Origin: Paenibacillus xylanexedens
GTDB lineage: Bacteria; Bacillota; Bacilli; Paenibacillales; Paenibacillaceae
DNA length: 64,000 nucleotides
Direction: 5' to 3'
Assembly: GCF_007680605.1 (NCBI RefSeq)
Contig: NZ_VEIO01000001.1
Coordinates: forward strand, 1,116,001-1,180,000
The notes under the pieces were generated by a model. That model was not told the DNA's origin, searched no databases, and saw only the letters and a list, made by a program, of their open reading frames with translations. Shown piece after piece: positions 44,526-52,804 of the stretch. How positions within the stretch are numbered: position 1 is the first letter of the stretch; every line of letters begins with the position of its first letter. Both the position numbers and the translations under genes were made by a program.

Positions 44526-44578
44526 GCAAAAAGCTCGGCACAGGGAGAAATCCTCTTGAGCCGAGCTTTTTGCTTATT
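44521..44578. terminator. Long bidirectional terminator
   Basis: A perfect 19-bp inverted repeat (44521-44539 with 44560-44578; core AAAAAGCTCGGC / GCCGAGCTTTTT) lies between the convergent lipoprotein and desR genes. The left arm includes the lipoprotein stop codon. Confidence 0.92.
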
Positions 44579-44636
44579 GCGTTTCTTATGCAAGGTAACG
44601 GGAAGCGTTTATCGTTTTCGTCCATTACCGGCTCCT

Positions 44637-45236
44637 TCACTTAAACCACCCTTTTTCTTTGGAGCGGGTAATTGCTTCAATGCGGTTACTTGCATTTAAT
44701 TTGTTAAGAATAATCGAGATGTAATTCCGAACAGTGCCCGTTGTGATGAACAAGTGTCCGGCAATTTCCTTCGTGTTTTTTCCGTCAGCCATGAGGCCAA
44801 GAACGGCGTGTTCACGTTCGGTTAATGGATTTTCCTCAACATAAGCTTCGTCCACCAGATCGGGAGCGAAGATGCGTCTGCCATTCATCACTTGACGAAT
44901 CGCTTCGGCGAGCTCTTCTATGGGGCTGTCCTTAAGCAAATAACCGCGAACACCGCCTTTAAGCGCACGTTCGAAATATCCGGTTCTGGCAAACGTGGTA
45001 AGAATAATGACTTTGCAGTTCATGCCTTTCAGTTCCTCGGCAGCCTCAAGCCCGCTTTTAACAGGCATTTCAATATCCATTAAACAGATATCAGGAGCAT
45101 GTTGATGTACGAGTGCAAGAGCTTCCTGACCATTGCTAGCTTGTCCAACAACCTCCATATCTTCCTCCAGATTAAGCAGCGAAGATAATGCGCCTAGCAT
45201 CATACGCTGATCTTCGGCAATGACGATTCTGATCAT
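44637..45236 (-). CDS. desR: Response regulator DesR
   Basis: This 199-residue NarL/LuxR-type regulator has a receiver domain (1-120, phospho-acceptor Asp54 in CLMDIEMP) and a LuxR-type helix-turn-helix (about 135-199, LTEREHAVLGLMADGKNTKEIA, TVRNYISIILNKL). It closely resembles B. subtilis DesR, including the IAEDQ start and the RSKEKGWFK end. Phosphorylated by DesK when the membrane becomes too ordered, it activates the desaturase gene des. Its start overlaps the desK stop by four bases. Confidence 0.92.
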   Translation of the reverse strand: MIRIVIAEDQRMMLGALSSLLNLEEDMEVVGQASNGQEALALVHQHAPDICLMDIEMPVKSGLEAAEELKGMNCKVIILTTFARTGYFERALKGGVRGYLLKDSPIEELAEAIRQVMNGRRIFAPDLVDEAYVEENPLTEREHAVLGLMADGKNTKEIAGHLFITTGTVRNYISIILNKLNASNRIEAITRSKEKGWFK

Positions 45237-46381
45237 TCTTCTGCCTCCTTTATCGGTTTGCGTACCAGCTTGGGCACATGGATGATAAGCGATGTACCTT
45301 CGATTCCTGTACCTGACCGGATGTCCATGCAGCCGTTCACAAATTCCAGTCGTTCTTTCATACCGAGGATGCCCGTTCCGCGTCGATCTTGCTTGCGGGT
45401 GCGCTCCATGCCTATCCCATTATCGTCTACGGTTAAGACATTGTGGGAAGGGGTTTCTTCAATTTCAATAATACACCTCGTAGCCTGACTGTGTTTGACT
45501 ACATTGGTCACCGCTTCCTTTAAACACATTCCGAGCACATTTTCATTTAATTGTGAGGTGTCCTGTAGCTTGGGGTTGCCATGTAAAATAAACTCAATGG
45601 AAGCGGCTTTCAGAATTTGCTCCGCCCGGAACATTTCATCCACAAGTTGCGTTCCACGCATCGTTGTAACCATCTCGCGAACTTCCTTCAACGCTGTGCT
45701 TGCTGTCTGTCTAAGTTCATTCAGTTCAGTGATGGCTTGATCCGGATTTTTGCGAAGCAGGCGCTTGGCCAGATCGGTTTTGAGACCGATCAGCGAGAGC
45801 TTTTGCCCCAGCGTATCGTGCAAGTCTCGTGCAATCCGTTGACGCTCTTCCATTTTTACCAGATCATCCAGCCGTTTGTTCGCACTTTCCAGCTGGCCCT
45901 CTAGCTGCTCACGTTTGTTTTTATTGTACGTGCTAATCGGCAGAAGAATCGAGGCCATCAGACTGATAAAGACAAATGGAAATTGGCTAAGCAACAGCGA
46001 GCTTTGGTTGATAAAACCATAATTGACCGTAAGGAAGCTTGCACCGAGATTTACCGAGTAAAGGGTGAAAAATCCGGCTTTATTTTTAATATTGCCAATA
46101 AAAAAAGCGAGAAATAATGAGAAATAGGCATAATCATACGCAATCGTCATCGTAATGGAGATGGCAATCAGTAGTCCGATCCACATGTAGACCTGCCAGC
46201 CCTTGGTGATGAAGGCCAGTAGATAACACACGAAAAATACAAGAATAATGGTAATGCCGGTCACCAGTGTCCACAATTGCGAATATTGAGAGATGTAGTA
46301 GAAGGGCAGAATGAAAAAAACAAGCCATACATATGGATTCAACCCCGTATTTTTATAAAATAGTTGCGACCACTTCTGAAT
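45233..46381 (-). CDS. desK: Membrane-thickness sensor histidine kinase DesK
   Basis: This 382-residue protein has five hydrophobic helices (about 20-150) followed by a coiled connector, a HisKA_3 domain with RQRIARDLHDTLGQKLSL, and an HATPase_c domain (NVVKHSQA, DNGIGM, GTGILGMKERL). With the ATT at 46381 as start, the phospho-acceptor is His188, the same number as in B. subtilis DesK, and the N-terminus aligns in length up to NPYVW. AAGGAGG lies eight bases before that ATT. No in-frame ATG, GTG or TTG lies between 46381 and 46450, and longer frames run into des. It senses cooling through membrane thickness. Confidence 0.88.
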   Translation of the reverse strand: MQKWSQLFYKNTGLNPYVWLVFFILPFYYISQYSQLWTLVTGITIILVFFVCYLLAFITKGWQVYMWIGLLIAISITMTIAYDYAYFSLFLAFFIGNIKNKAGFFTLYSVNLGASFLTVNYGFINQSSLLLSQFPFVFISLMASILLPISTYNKNKREQLEGQLESANKRLDDLVKMEERQRIARDLHDTLGQKLSLIGLKTDLAKRLLRKNPDQAITELNELRQTASTALKEVREMVTTMRGTQLVDEMFRAEQILKAASIEFILHGNPKLQDTSQLNENVLGMCLKEAVTNVVKHSQATRCIIEIEETPSHNVLTVDDNGIGMERTRKQDRRGTGILGMKERLEFVNGCMDIRSGTGIEGTSLIIHVPKLVRKPIKEAEE

Positions 46382-46473
46382 GTCATTCTCCTCCTTGAAA
46401 AAGGTGTTACCGGACTTTAGCCTGACTGTAGCATGACTGCCGTCCGAATACAAGAAAACGAATCCGACAGAGC

Positions 46474-47538
46474 CTAAGGCTTCTCTGTCAGACCCGCTTG
46501 ATTGGTTACCCGAATAGGATTCGGATTCGGAATATATTTTTTGCGTGATGCTTGTTTCAGCTCTCTGAAACTGATGAATTGTTTGTGTTCTTCGTCCCAC
46601 AGACGGAAGCGGAGCGCAACCAGACTGGAACGAAGGGTAATCGTTGTGGCTTTCTGCAAAGGCGGTGTTGCATTATGTGCTTCTTCCAGATAGTAGTTCG
46701 GTACACGCGGACTCAAGTGGTGCACGTGGTGGAATCCGATATTTCCGCTGATCCATTGCAGCAGCTTAGGCAGTTTGTAATAAGAGCTTCCCTCTACTGC
46801 CGCTTTGACATAACTCCATTCATCTTCATGTTCGAAATAGGTCTCTTCAAACTGGTGCTGTACGTAGAACAGCCAGATGCCGAAGAAACCGGAGAAGAAA
46901 AATACGGGTGCCTGCACCATGACAAAAGCCTGCCATCCAATCAGCCAGCACATGAAGCTATACAGAGCGATGATTAGAATCGTTGTTAAATGGGTATTAA
47001 TTCTTTCCTTGCGTCTTGCCGCTTTGCGGTTAAAACGATAGGCAAACAGAAACACATAGATCGGTCCAATGCCAAACATGATCACCGGGTTACGATACAC
47101 ACGATAGAAGAGACGCATCCAAGGTGTTGCAGACTTATATTCATCGACGGTCATAACCCAGATGTCACCTACACCGCGTTTGTCCAGATTGCCGCTTGTT
47201 GCATGGTGGATGGAATGCTCTGCTTTCCATTGCTGGTAGGGAGTCAGGGTTAATACGCCCGTGATGGTGCCGAGAATATCGTTAGCCCGTTTGCTTTTGA
47301 AGAATGAGCCATGACAGCAGTCATGAAAAATAATAAACGTTCGAAGCACGAATCCCGATGCGACTAGTGCGATAGGGAACGTAAGCCAGTACGAGATCGA
47401 TAAGCTGTAATATGCAGCTGCCCATAATACAAAGAGCGGGACTAATGTATTGATTAACTGACGAATGCTAAGTTTGAGATCATTTTTTTCAAAAGGTGTA
47501 ACTTCTTTTTTTAGCGCCATTTCTTTGCTTCTGCTCAT
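46474..47538 (-). CDS. des: Fatty acid desaturase (acyl-lipid, Des)
   Basis: This 354-residue integral membrane di-iron enzyme has three His boxes: HDCCH (72-76), HSIHH (108-112) and HHVHH (270-274). It introduces a double bond into membrane phospholipid acyl chains (delta-5 in B. subtilis) to restore fluidity after cold shock. GAAGGAGG precedes the ATG at 47538; the open frame continues to 47682 without a ribosome site. desK starts 92 bases downstream, so des-desK-desR form the classical cluster. A perfect palindrome upstream is a likely DesR site. Confidence 0.92.
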   Translation of the reverse strand: MSRSKEMALKKEVTPFEKNDLKLSIRQLINTLVPLFVLWAAAYYSLSISYWLTFPIALVASGFVLRTFIIFHDCCHGSFFKSKRANDILGTITGVLTLTPYQQWKAEHSIHHATSGNLDKRGVGDIWVMTVDEYKSATPWMRLFYRVYRNPVIMFGIGPIYVFLFAYRFNRKAARRKERINTHLTTILIIALYSFMCWLIGWQAFVMVQAPVFFFSGFFGIWLFYVQHQFEETYFEHEDEWSYVKAAVEGSSYYKLPKLLQWISGNIGFHHVHHLSPRVPNYYLEEAHNATPPLQKATTITLRSSLVALRFRLWDEEHKQFISFRELKQASRKKYIPNPNPIRVTNQAGLTEKP

Positions 47539-47695
47539 GCATGTTCCTCCTTCAATGCGTACAACCATGAACGACTGTACACTGACGATCCTCAGTAATC
47601 CTCTTTTGGGAAGCGTTTTTATCATTGTAAAAGAATGCGTGCATGACGGTAAGTCATAAACGTCAGCCTGTTGTAATGACAAATATCAAGTATGG

Positions 47696-47715
47696 ACCAT
47701 GACATTTGTCATGGT
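47696..47715. promoter_or_regulatory. Candidate DesR operator
   Basis: The palindrome ACCATGACATTTGTCATGGT (9-2-9, perfect arms) lies 158 bases upstream of the des start. DesR is known to bind a palindromic site upstream of des in B. subtilis; this is the best symmetric element in the spacer. Confidence 0.6.
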
Positions 47716-47911
47716 CAGTTTCCGTTTTACATGATACAGAGCGCGAAAAGATGACGTTTTCAAATTTCCTTTGCACAAATGACGCAACAATTTGTATTAT
47801 GTATACAAATTTTGCGAAGAGCATGGTAGAATCTATCCTGGAGTGTATATGACAGGTTATTAGGTAGAGAGTTATTTTTAGATGCGTTAGTTAGGGTAAG
47901 ACGAATATTGG

Positions 47912-48030
47912 AAGGTTTAGATGAAGTGCGATTTGATTTTTTGAGGATTTAGATGAAGTAGATTGATTTTAAAAGGTGTAGATGAGGGACATTAATTTTG
48001 AAAGGTTTAGATAAGCTATTATTTTTGGAT
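47912..48030 (+). repeat. Four ~30-bp tandem repeats upstream of yitT-like gene
   Basis: Four imperfect copies begin at 47912, 47944, 47972 and 48002 with the core AAGGTTTAGATGAAG (variants AGGATTTAGATGAAG, AAGGTGTAGATGAGG, AAGGTTTAGATAAGC), each ending in a T-rich GATTTT-like stretch. The period is 28-32 bases, about three helical turns. They occupy the leader just before the gene at 48050. The rest of the 511-base des/yitT spacer (47539-48049) holds the DesR palindrome. Confidence 0.75.
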
Positions 48031-48049
48031 GGATTGGATGGAGCGCTGA

Positions 48050-48889
48050 ATGAAAAGAAGAATCACGGATATTTTATTTATTATGGCTGGTGCGTTTCTG
48101 TTTGCGCTGGCGGTAAACTTGTTTGTCATCCCCAATGATCTGGCAGAGGGGGGCGTAACAGGGATCACGATCATTTTGTATTATCTGTTTCACTGGTCTC
48201 CAGGACTGATGAACCTGATCCTCAACGGTATACTGTTAATCGTAGGTTATAAGTTCCTGGATCGAACCACGACAGTATATACGATTATTGCAGTTATCTT
48301 TAACTCGCTGTTCCTGCACCTGACAGAAAGCTGGAGCATCGCATCAGATGAGCTGTGGGTTAATACCATTTTTGCAGGTGTATTTGCAGGTCTCGGGATC
48401 GGCTTAATTGTCAAAGTAGGAGGAACAACGGCAGGTACTGTCATTCTGGCACGACTTGCGAATAAATATCTGGACTGGAATATCAGCTACGGATTGCTTT
48501 TCTTTGATCTGATTGTGGCATTCTCTTCTTACTTTATTATTGGGCCACAGGGCTTGATGTGTACGATCGTGTTACTGTTTGTTGGAACGAAAACGATGGA
48601 ATTTATTATTGAGGGACTGAATCCGAAAAAGGCAGTTATGATTATCTCATCGAAGCAGGATCAGATCGCGAAGCAGGTCATTGAGAAGATGGATCGTGGG
48701 GTTACGGTTCTGTCTGGGCACGGTTATTATACGAAGAATCCGAAAGAGATTTTGTATATTGTGATCAGCAAGCAAGAAGTGCCGATGCTGAAGAAAATTG
48801 TACGGGCAGAGGATGAGATTGCATTTATCACCATTCATGACGTACGCGATGTATTCGGAGAAGGGTTTATTGAGCTTTCGAAGTCATAA
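48050..48889 (+). CDS. YitT-family membrane protein with DUF2179 domain
   Basis: This 279-residue protein has five to six N-terminal helices (about 8-190; NLFVIPNDLAEGGVTGITIIL is characteristic) and a soluble C-terminal DUF2179 domain (about 200-279; HGYYTKNPKEILYIVISKQE, then TIHDVRDVFGEGF). B. subtilis has several paralogues (YitT, YpjC and others); their function is unsettled. TGGAG precedes the ATG, a modest site, behind the tandem repeats. It is monocistronic with a terminator. Confidence 0.85.
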   Translation: MKRRITDILFIMAGAFLFALAVNLFVIPNDLAEGGVTGITIILYYLFHWSPGLMNLILNGILLIVGYKFLDRTTTVYTIIAVIFNSLFLHLTESWSIASDELWVNTIFAGVFAGLGIGLIVKVGGTTAGTVILARLANKYLDWNISYGLLFFDLIVAFSSYFIIGPQGLMCTIVLLFVGTKTMEFIIEGLNPKKAVMIISSKQDQIAKQVIEKMDRGVTVLSGHGYYTKNPKEILYIVISKQEVPMLKKIVRAEDEIAFITIHDVRDVFGEGFIELSKS

Positions 48890-48913
48890 TATATTGTAAT
48901 GGGTCGATGTAGT

Positions 48914-48952
48914 AAGGACGAAGTGAGGAACGATTCCCGCTTCGTCCTTTTT
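48914..48952 (+). terminator. Terminator after yitT-like gene
   Basis: The 10-bp perfect stem AAGGACGAAG / CTTCGTCCTT (48914-48923 with 48940-48949) ends in T5. Confidence 0.88.
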
Positions 48953-49108
48953 ACGTTGTGGAATGATATTGCCTTCGATAATATACAGAAGTTTTTTGGC
49001 TGTTTTTCCTGATTCAACATGATTGCAGCAGATGTCATTTGCATGAGATGTATTCGCTCAAAATATGCTGTACACACTTCAAAGTGGATGATATATTGAA
49101 TTTAATTC

Positions 49109-49123
49109 GTTAAGAAACTTAAC
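49109..49123. promoter_or_regulatory. Candidate ROK-repressor operator
   Basis: GTTAAGAAACTTAAC, a perfect 6-3-6 inverted repeat, lies 25 bases before the start of the ROK repressor gene, a position suited to autoregulation. It is AT-rich as ROK/XylR operators are. Confidence 0.5.
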
Positions 49124-49147
49124 TAACTATAGAGCGGAGGTGATAAA

Positions 49148-50386
49148 ATGGCTGGCACACCGCAATATATCCGTAATCTGAATGAAAACCTGATTATGGA
49201 TGCCCTGATTGCACAAGGCTCCATGTCGAGAGCGGATATCAGCCGTCAAACAGGACTTAGCAAACCGACAGTATCATCAGCGGTAGAGCACCTGATTGAG
49301 CGTAATCTGGTGAAGGAAACAGGTCGGGCAGACAATGCCCAAGGACGCAAGGCCATGTTAATTCAATTTAACGAAACAGCTTATTATGTCTGCGGTATTG
49401 ATATCGGGGCTACACGAATTCGAATTGCCCTGTCTGACCTGAATGGGCAAATCATAGCCTATGCTACTTATCCGCCAATTGATCCAGATCAGTACGTGCA
49501 GTCCAACTCAGTAATCGCGCAGTCCTCTGGAGAGGCTGGAGTCGAGGGTGGGCATGAGACATCTGTTCCCTCTGAAGCGCCTGTACTTCGATTGTTACAC
49601 AGCTATGTGGATCAGCTGCTTCAGAATAATCACCTTCTGTGGAGCGATCTTCGTTGCATCGGGTTTGGGATTCCAGGTGTTGTTTTGCCTGTCTCAGGCA
49701 AGATTAGCCGGATTGTAGACCCGCTTGCAGGCATGGAGCAGAACTTCTCCCGTGATGCCTTAGCTCGTGCCTTTCCATGTGATATTATGCTGGACAATGA
49801 TGTGAATCTGGCTGCACTCGGGGAGTACAGAAAGGGAGCTGCGATGAATTCACCTTTGTTCGTATTTCTCTCCATTGGCGCGGGAACGGGTGCAGGGATC
49901 ATGGTTCAGGGTCATTTGCTGCATGGCTTGGGGGGACTGACTGGTGAAGTAGCCGAGATGCGGATGCAGGATGGCCGCCGTCTCGAAGATGTGTTGTCGG
50001 CTGATGGGCTGATGAGACTAGCGAAGCAACGTTACCTAAACGGCCCTTTAAGTTCAGACATGCAACCTGAGGATATTTTTGCGGCGACTCGGAGCGGAGA
50101 GGCATGGGCTATCGAGATTATACAAGAGTACAGTCAGATGATCGCTTGGGCGTTGCGTCAGATTAGTACGCTGCTCGCCCCTGAATTAGTCGTGCTTGGA
50201 GGCGGCATTGGTGGAAATGGTGATGTATTGTTGCCTCTGCTAAGGAAAGCTGTTGCCGAGCATTTTCCGGTGCAACCACAGCTGATATGTTCGGATCTTG
50301 GAGAACGAGCGGTTGTTACAGGGGCTGTGCAAGTAGCTTTACAACATACATTAATGGAGCTTAAACAAGGGACACCTGAAGAGTAG
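49148..50386 (+). CDS. ROK-family transcriptional repressor
   Basis: This 412-residue protein has an N-terminal winged helix (about 10-70; MSRADISRQTGLSKPTVSSAVEHLI) fused to a ROK sugar-binding domain (about 80-400; CGIDIGATRIRIAL, LDNDVNLAALGEY, SIGAGTGAGIMV, VLGGGIGGNGD). The ROK zinc motif (CxCGxxGCxE) is missing, and the usual GEIGH is GEVAE, so sugar or metal binding may differ from NagC/XylR. A ~30-residue Ser/Gly/Glu insert sits near 118-147. GGAGGTGAT precedes the ATG. The next genes encode a ROK kinase and an MFS transporter, the likely regulated operon. Confidence 0.87.
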   Translation: MAGTPQYIRNLNENLIMDALIAQGSMSRADISRQTGLSKPTVSSAVEHLIERNLVKETGRADNAQGRKAMLIQFNETAYYVCGIDIGATRIRIALSDLNGQIIAYATYPPIDPDQYVQSNSVIAQSSGEAGVEGGHETSVPSEAPVLRLLHSYVDQLLQNNHLLWSDLRCIGFGIPGVVLPVSGKISRIVDPLAGMEQNFSRDALARAFPCDIMLDNDVNLAALGEYRKGAAMNSPLFVFLSIGAGTGAGIMVQGHLLHGLGGLTGEVAEMRMQDGRRLEDVLSADGLMRLAKQRYLNGPLSSDMQPEDIFAATRSGEAWAIEIIQEYSQMIAWALRQISTLLAPELVVLGGGIGGNGDVLLPLLRKAVAEHFPVQPQLICSDLGERAVVTGAVQVALQHTLMELKQGTPEE

Positions 50387-50457
50387 AAGTCGAAGGAAAT
50401 AATTTTTACCGTTGTACTACGAATCATAAAGAACAGATCTGCCAAGGAGGAAGTGTA

Positions 50458-51474
50458 ATGACAGAAGCACAGCTTGAAGGGCTCGAAGCGAAAGGCTCAT
50501 GGGTTGCCGGTGTTGACATTGGAGGAACCAAGATACTGATGTTGTTATCCAATCAGAAAAGCGGTGGAGAAGTTCATGAGCACAGATTGCCAACGCAATT
50601 CGCGGAGCAACCGGAATTGTTTTTCCAGTGGTTATTCGCGGAATTAAAAACGTTCTGTGCAGAGATTGGATGTGACTGGGATCGGCTCGCGGGTGTAGGG
50701 CTAGGTTTCCCGGGTGTTATTTTGCAAGATGAAGCTGTGCTTCGCAACGCTCCTGCATTCCAGTGGCCCGAAGAAGATATTCGGCCGATAATCGCTAAGT
50801 ACTACAGTGGAAAGGTCGTTCTGGATAACGATGTGAACATGGCGGCCATGGGAGAAGTGGATGAGGGAGCAGCCAAAGGACACCGTCATAGTGTAATGGT
50901 AACCGTAGGTACAGGCATTGGCGCTGCGCTCGTTCTGAATGGAGAATTGCACAGTGGGCAACACGGTGCGGCTGGTGAGATAGGACATTTTATCACAGGT
51001 GATGAGGGACTTAGCTCCGAATATGTAGCAGATGGTGATGCCTTCGGCGTGTTTGAACAAGTGACGTCGGGGACCGGCATTACGGAGCGGGCAAGGCATT
51101 ATTTTAGATCGGGAAAAGGAAATGAACTATCCCTGATCTGGAGTCTGGCCGGAGGCGAAGTGGAACAGATTGAAGCAAGACATGTGTTCAAGGCGGCGGA
51201 GTCAGGCGACGTAGCTGCACTTGAAATTCTGGAACTGCCTATGCGCTATATGGCAAGAGGACTCGCGAATATAACGGCGTTGCTCAACCCATCGATTATC
51301 GTACTCGGCGGCGGAGTGGCTGCATCCAATCCAACCTATTATCTGAATGAAGTTCAGGCCAGACTCAAACGTTATGTTGTGCTTCCGGTTCAAGTGGTCA
51401 TTGCCGAGCTTGGCAATAAAGCAGGGGCAATCGGAGCGCTTGCTTCCATTAGACGTCACCTTGAACGTATGTAG
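50458..51474 (+). CDS. ROK-family sugar kinase
   Basis: This 338-residue cytosolic kinase has the phosphate motif GVDIGGTKILML (about 18-29), catalytic Asp in LDNDVNMAAMGE, VGTGIGAALV and GAAGEIGH, then VLGGGVAAS near the C-terminus. It retains GEIGH but lacks the CxCGxxGCxE zinc-binding motif of typical ROK glucokinases. It probably phosphorylates a hexose; which one is not shown. AAGGAGG precedes the ATG. It lies 71 bases after the ROK repressor gene and 61 before the MFS gene, consistent with one operon. Confidence 0.85.
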   Translation: MTEAQLEGLEAKGSWVAGVDIGGTKILMLLSNQKSGGEVHEHRLPTQFAEQPELFFQWLFAELKTFCAEIGCDWDRLAGVGLGFPGVILQDEAVLRNAPAFQWPEEDIRPIIAKYYSGKVVLDNDVNMAAMGEVDEGAAKGHRHSVMVTVGTGIGAALVLNGELHSGQHGAAGEIGHFITGDEGLSSEYVADGDAFGVFEQVTSGTGITERARHYFRSGKGNELSLIWSLAGGEVEQIEARHVFKAAESGDVAALEILELPMRYMARGLANITALLNPSIIVLGGGVAASNPTYYLNEVQARLKRYVVLPVQVVIAELGNKAGAIGALASIRRHLERM

Positions 51475-51535
51475 CGGCTAGTAATAGGAGTAAACCATAC
51501 ACAGAGACTACAGAAATAAAAGGATGGAGATCCGG

Positions 51536-52759
51536 ATGAGCGATAGACATATGACGGCTACTACAAAAAAAACAAAAGCCGAATTCAATGGAGCGAAAGC
51601 TGTATTAATTAAATTGCAGGGTTTATATCTGTTTATGGGACTTGCCGGAGGCATCTTTAACCCTTACATCAATCCGATTTTGGTTGCTCAGGGTTTTTCG
51701 AGTAAGGATACCGGATTCATCATGGCATTCGGGACATTAATATCCATCATTCTCCAGCCTGTCTGGGGGATTTTGGTGGATAAATTCAAAAAGACACGTC
51801 TTGTATTGGTGGTCAGTCTGCTTGTTCCAGCGGCGTTAGCGTATTTTTATAATATTCAGGTATACATTATATTAATTTTGATTTATACTTTGTGCACTAT
51901 ATTTCAAGTGACACAGATACCTGTAGCTGACTCCTATGCGGTAACGGCAGCAAGAGCGGCGAATACCTCTTACGGTATGATTCGGCTGTTCGGAAGCCTG
52001 GGGACAGGGCTTGGTGGATTCGCTGCAGGGATGTATCTTTCCCAGTTTTCCATTCATATGTTATGGTTGCCCTTTCTGTTTTTCAACATCTTAAGCGCAA
52101 TACTGGCGGGTACGCTCCCCAAGCAGACGAGCATTTCCTCGTCCTCGGTCACTTTCTCCGTAGGTTTGGCAAGATTACTTCGAAATCGCACGTTCCTTCT
52201 CTTTCTCACGGGTTGTTTTCTGGTGAATCAGACACTTACTGCATTTAACTCCTTTTTTGTTATTTCATTTCAGATGGCTGGCGGCTCGGTTGCCTTGACG
52301 GGTACAGCTCTTTTGATCGCTTCCATCACCAATGTACCCTCTATGCTGGTAGCCGCTTATGTGTTACGCAGGTGGGGGCATGAACGAACCATGTTGCTAG
52401 CGGCGGGAGCCTACATGTTGCGCTGGGGGATTCAATGGTTATGGCCCAGCCCGGAAGTGATGATTGGTGTTCAGGTACTGCACGGATTGTCGTTTGGATT
52501 TTTCTATATCGCGGCAGTGGAATATGTAGCGTCTGTTACTGGACGTGAAATGCAGGCGACGGGTCAAAGCTTGTTTAACATGGTGTTTGCAGGACTCGGA
52601 GGCATTGTGGGGAATATGCTTAACGGCTATTTGTTGGATACTGGCGGCCCGTCAATGATGTATCTGGCTTGTACAATCAGTGCGGCAATGGGGGCAATCA
52701 TTCTGTATATCGTCAGCAGACAGGCCAAAGAGCAGAGAAGGGCATACCCGTTAGAGTAG
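51536..52759 (+). CDS. MFS transporter (MFS_1-like / LacY-like fold)
   Basis: This 407-residue protein has 12 predicted helices. The first half includes GGIFNPYINPILVAQGFSSKDTG and a motif-A-like GILVDKFKKTRLVL. It resembles the YwbF/PPP-type MFS group. The position behind a ROK kinase suggests sugar or glycoside uptake. The ATG at 51536 has GGATGGAG six bases before it; an ATG at 51524 abuts AAAGG directly and is less likely. The next gene begins 45 bases downstream. Confidence 0.8.
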   Translation: MSDRHMTATTKKTKAEFNGAKAVLIKLQGLYLFMGLAGGIFNPYINPILVAQGFSSKDTGFIMAFGTLISIILQPVWGILVDKFKKTRLVLVVSLLVPAALAYFYNIQVYIILILIYTLCTIFQVTQIPVADSYAVTAARAANTSYGMIRLFGSLGTGLGGFAAGMYLSQFSIHMLWLPFLFFNILSAILAGTLPKQTSISSSSVTFSVGLARLLRNRTFLLFLTGCFLVNQTLTAFNSFFVISFQMAGGSVALTGTALLIASITNVPSMLVAAYVLRRWGHERTMLLAAGAYMLRWGIQWLWPSPEVMIGVQVLHGLSFGFFYIAAVEYVASVTGREMQATGQSLFNMVFAGLGGIVGNMLNGYLLDTGGPSMMYLACTISAAMGAIILYIVSRQAKEQRRAYPLE

Positions 52760-52804
52760 AAGTAGAGGTAGGAACTAAAGTAAAAATGGAAGGAACTGAA
52801 GCCT

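Noticed and set aside
46382..46600. 73-residue N-terminal extension of DesK
   Set aside because: It overlaps the end of des by more than 120 bases and is polar and low-complexity. The ATT start matches B. subtilis DesK length and His188.
47912..48030. Possible CRISPR array
   Set aside because: The ~30-bp copies are directly adjacent with no unique spacers of constant length, and no cas genes are nearby.
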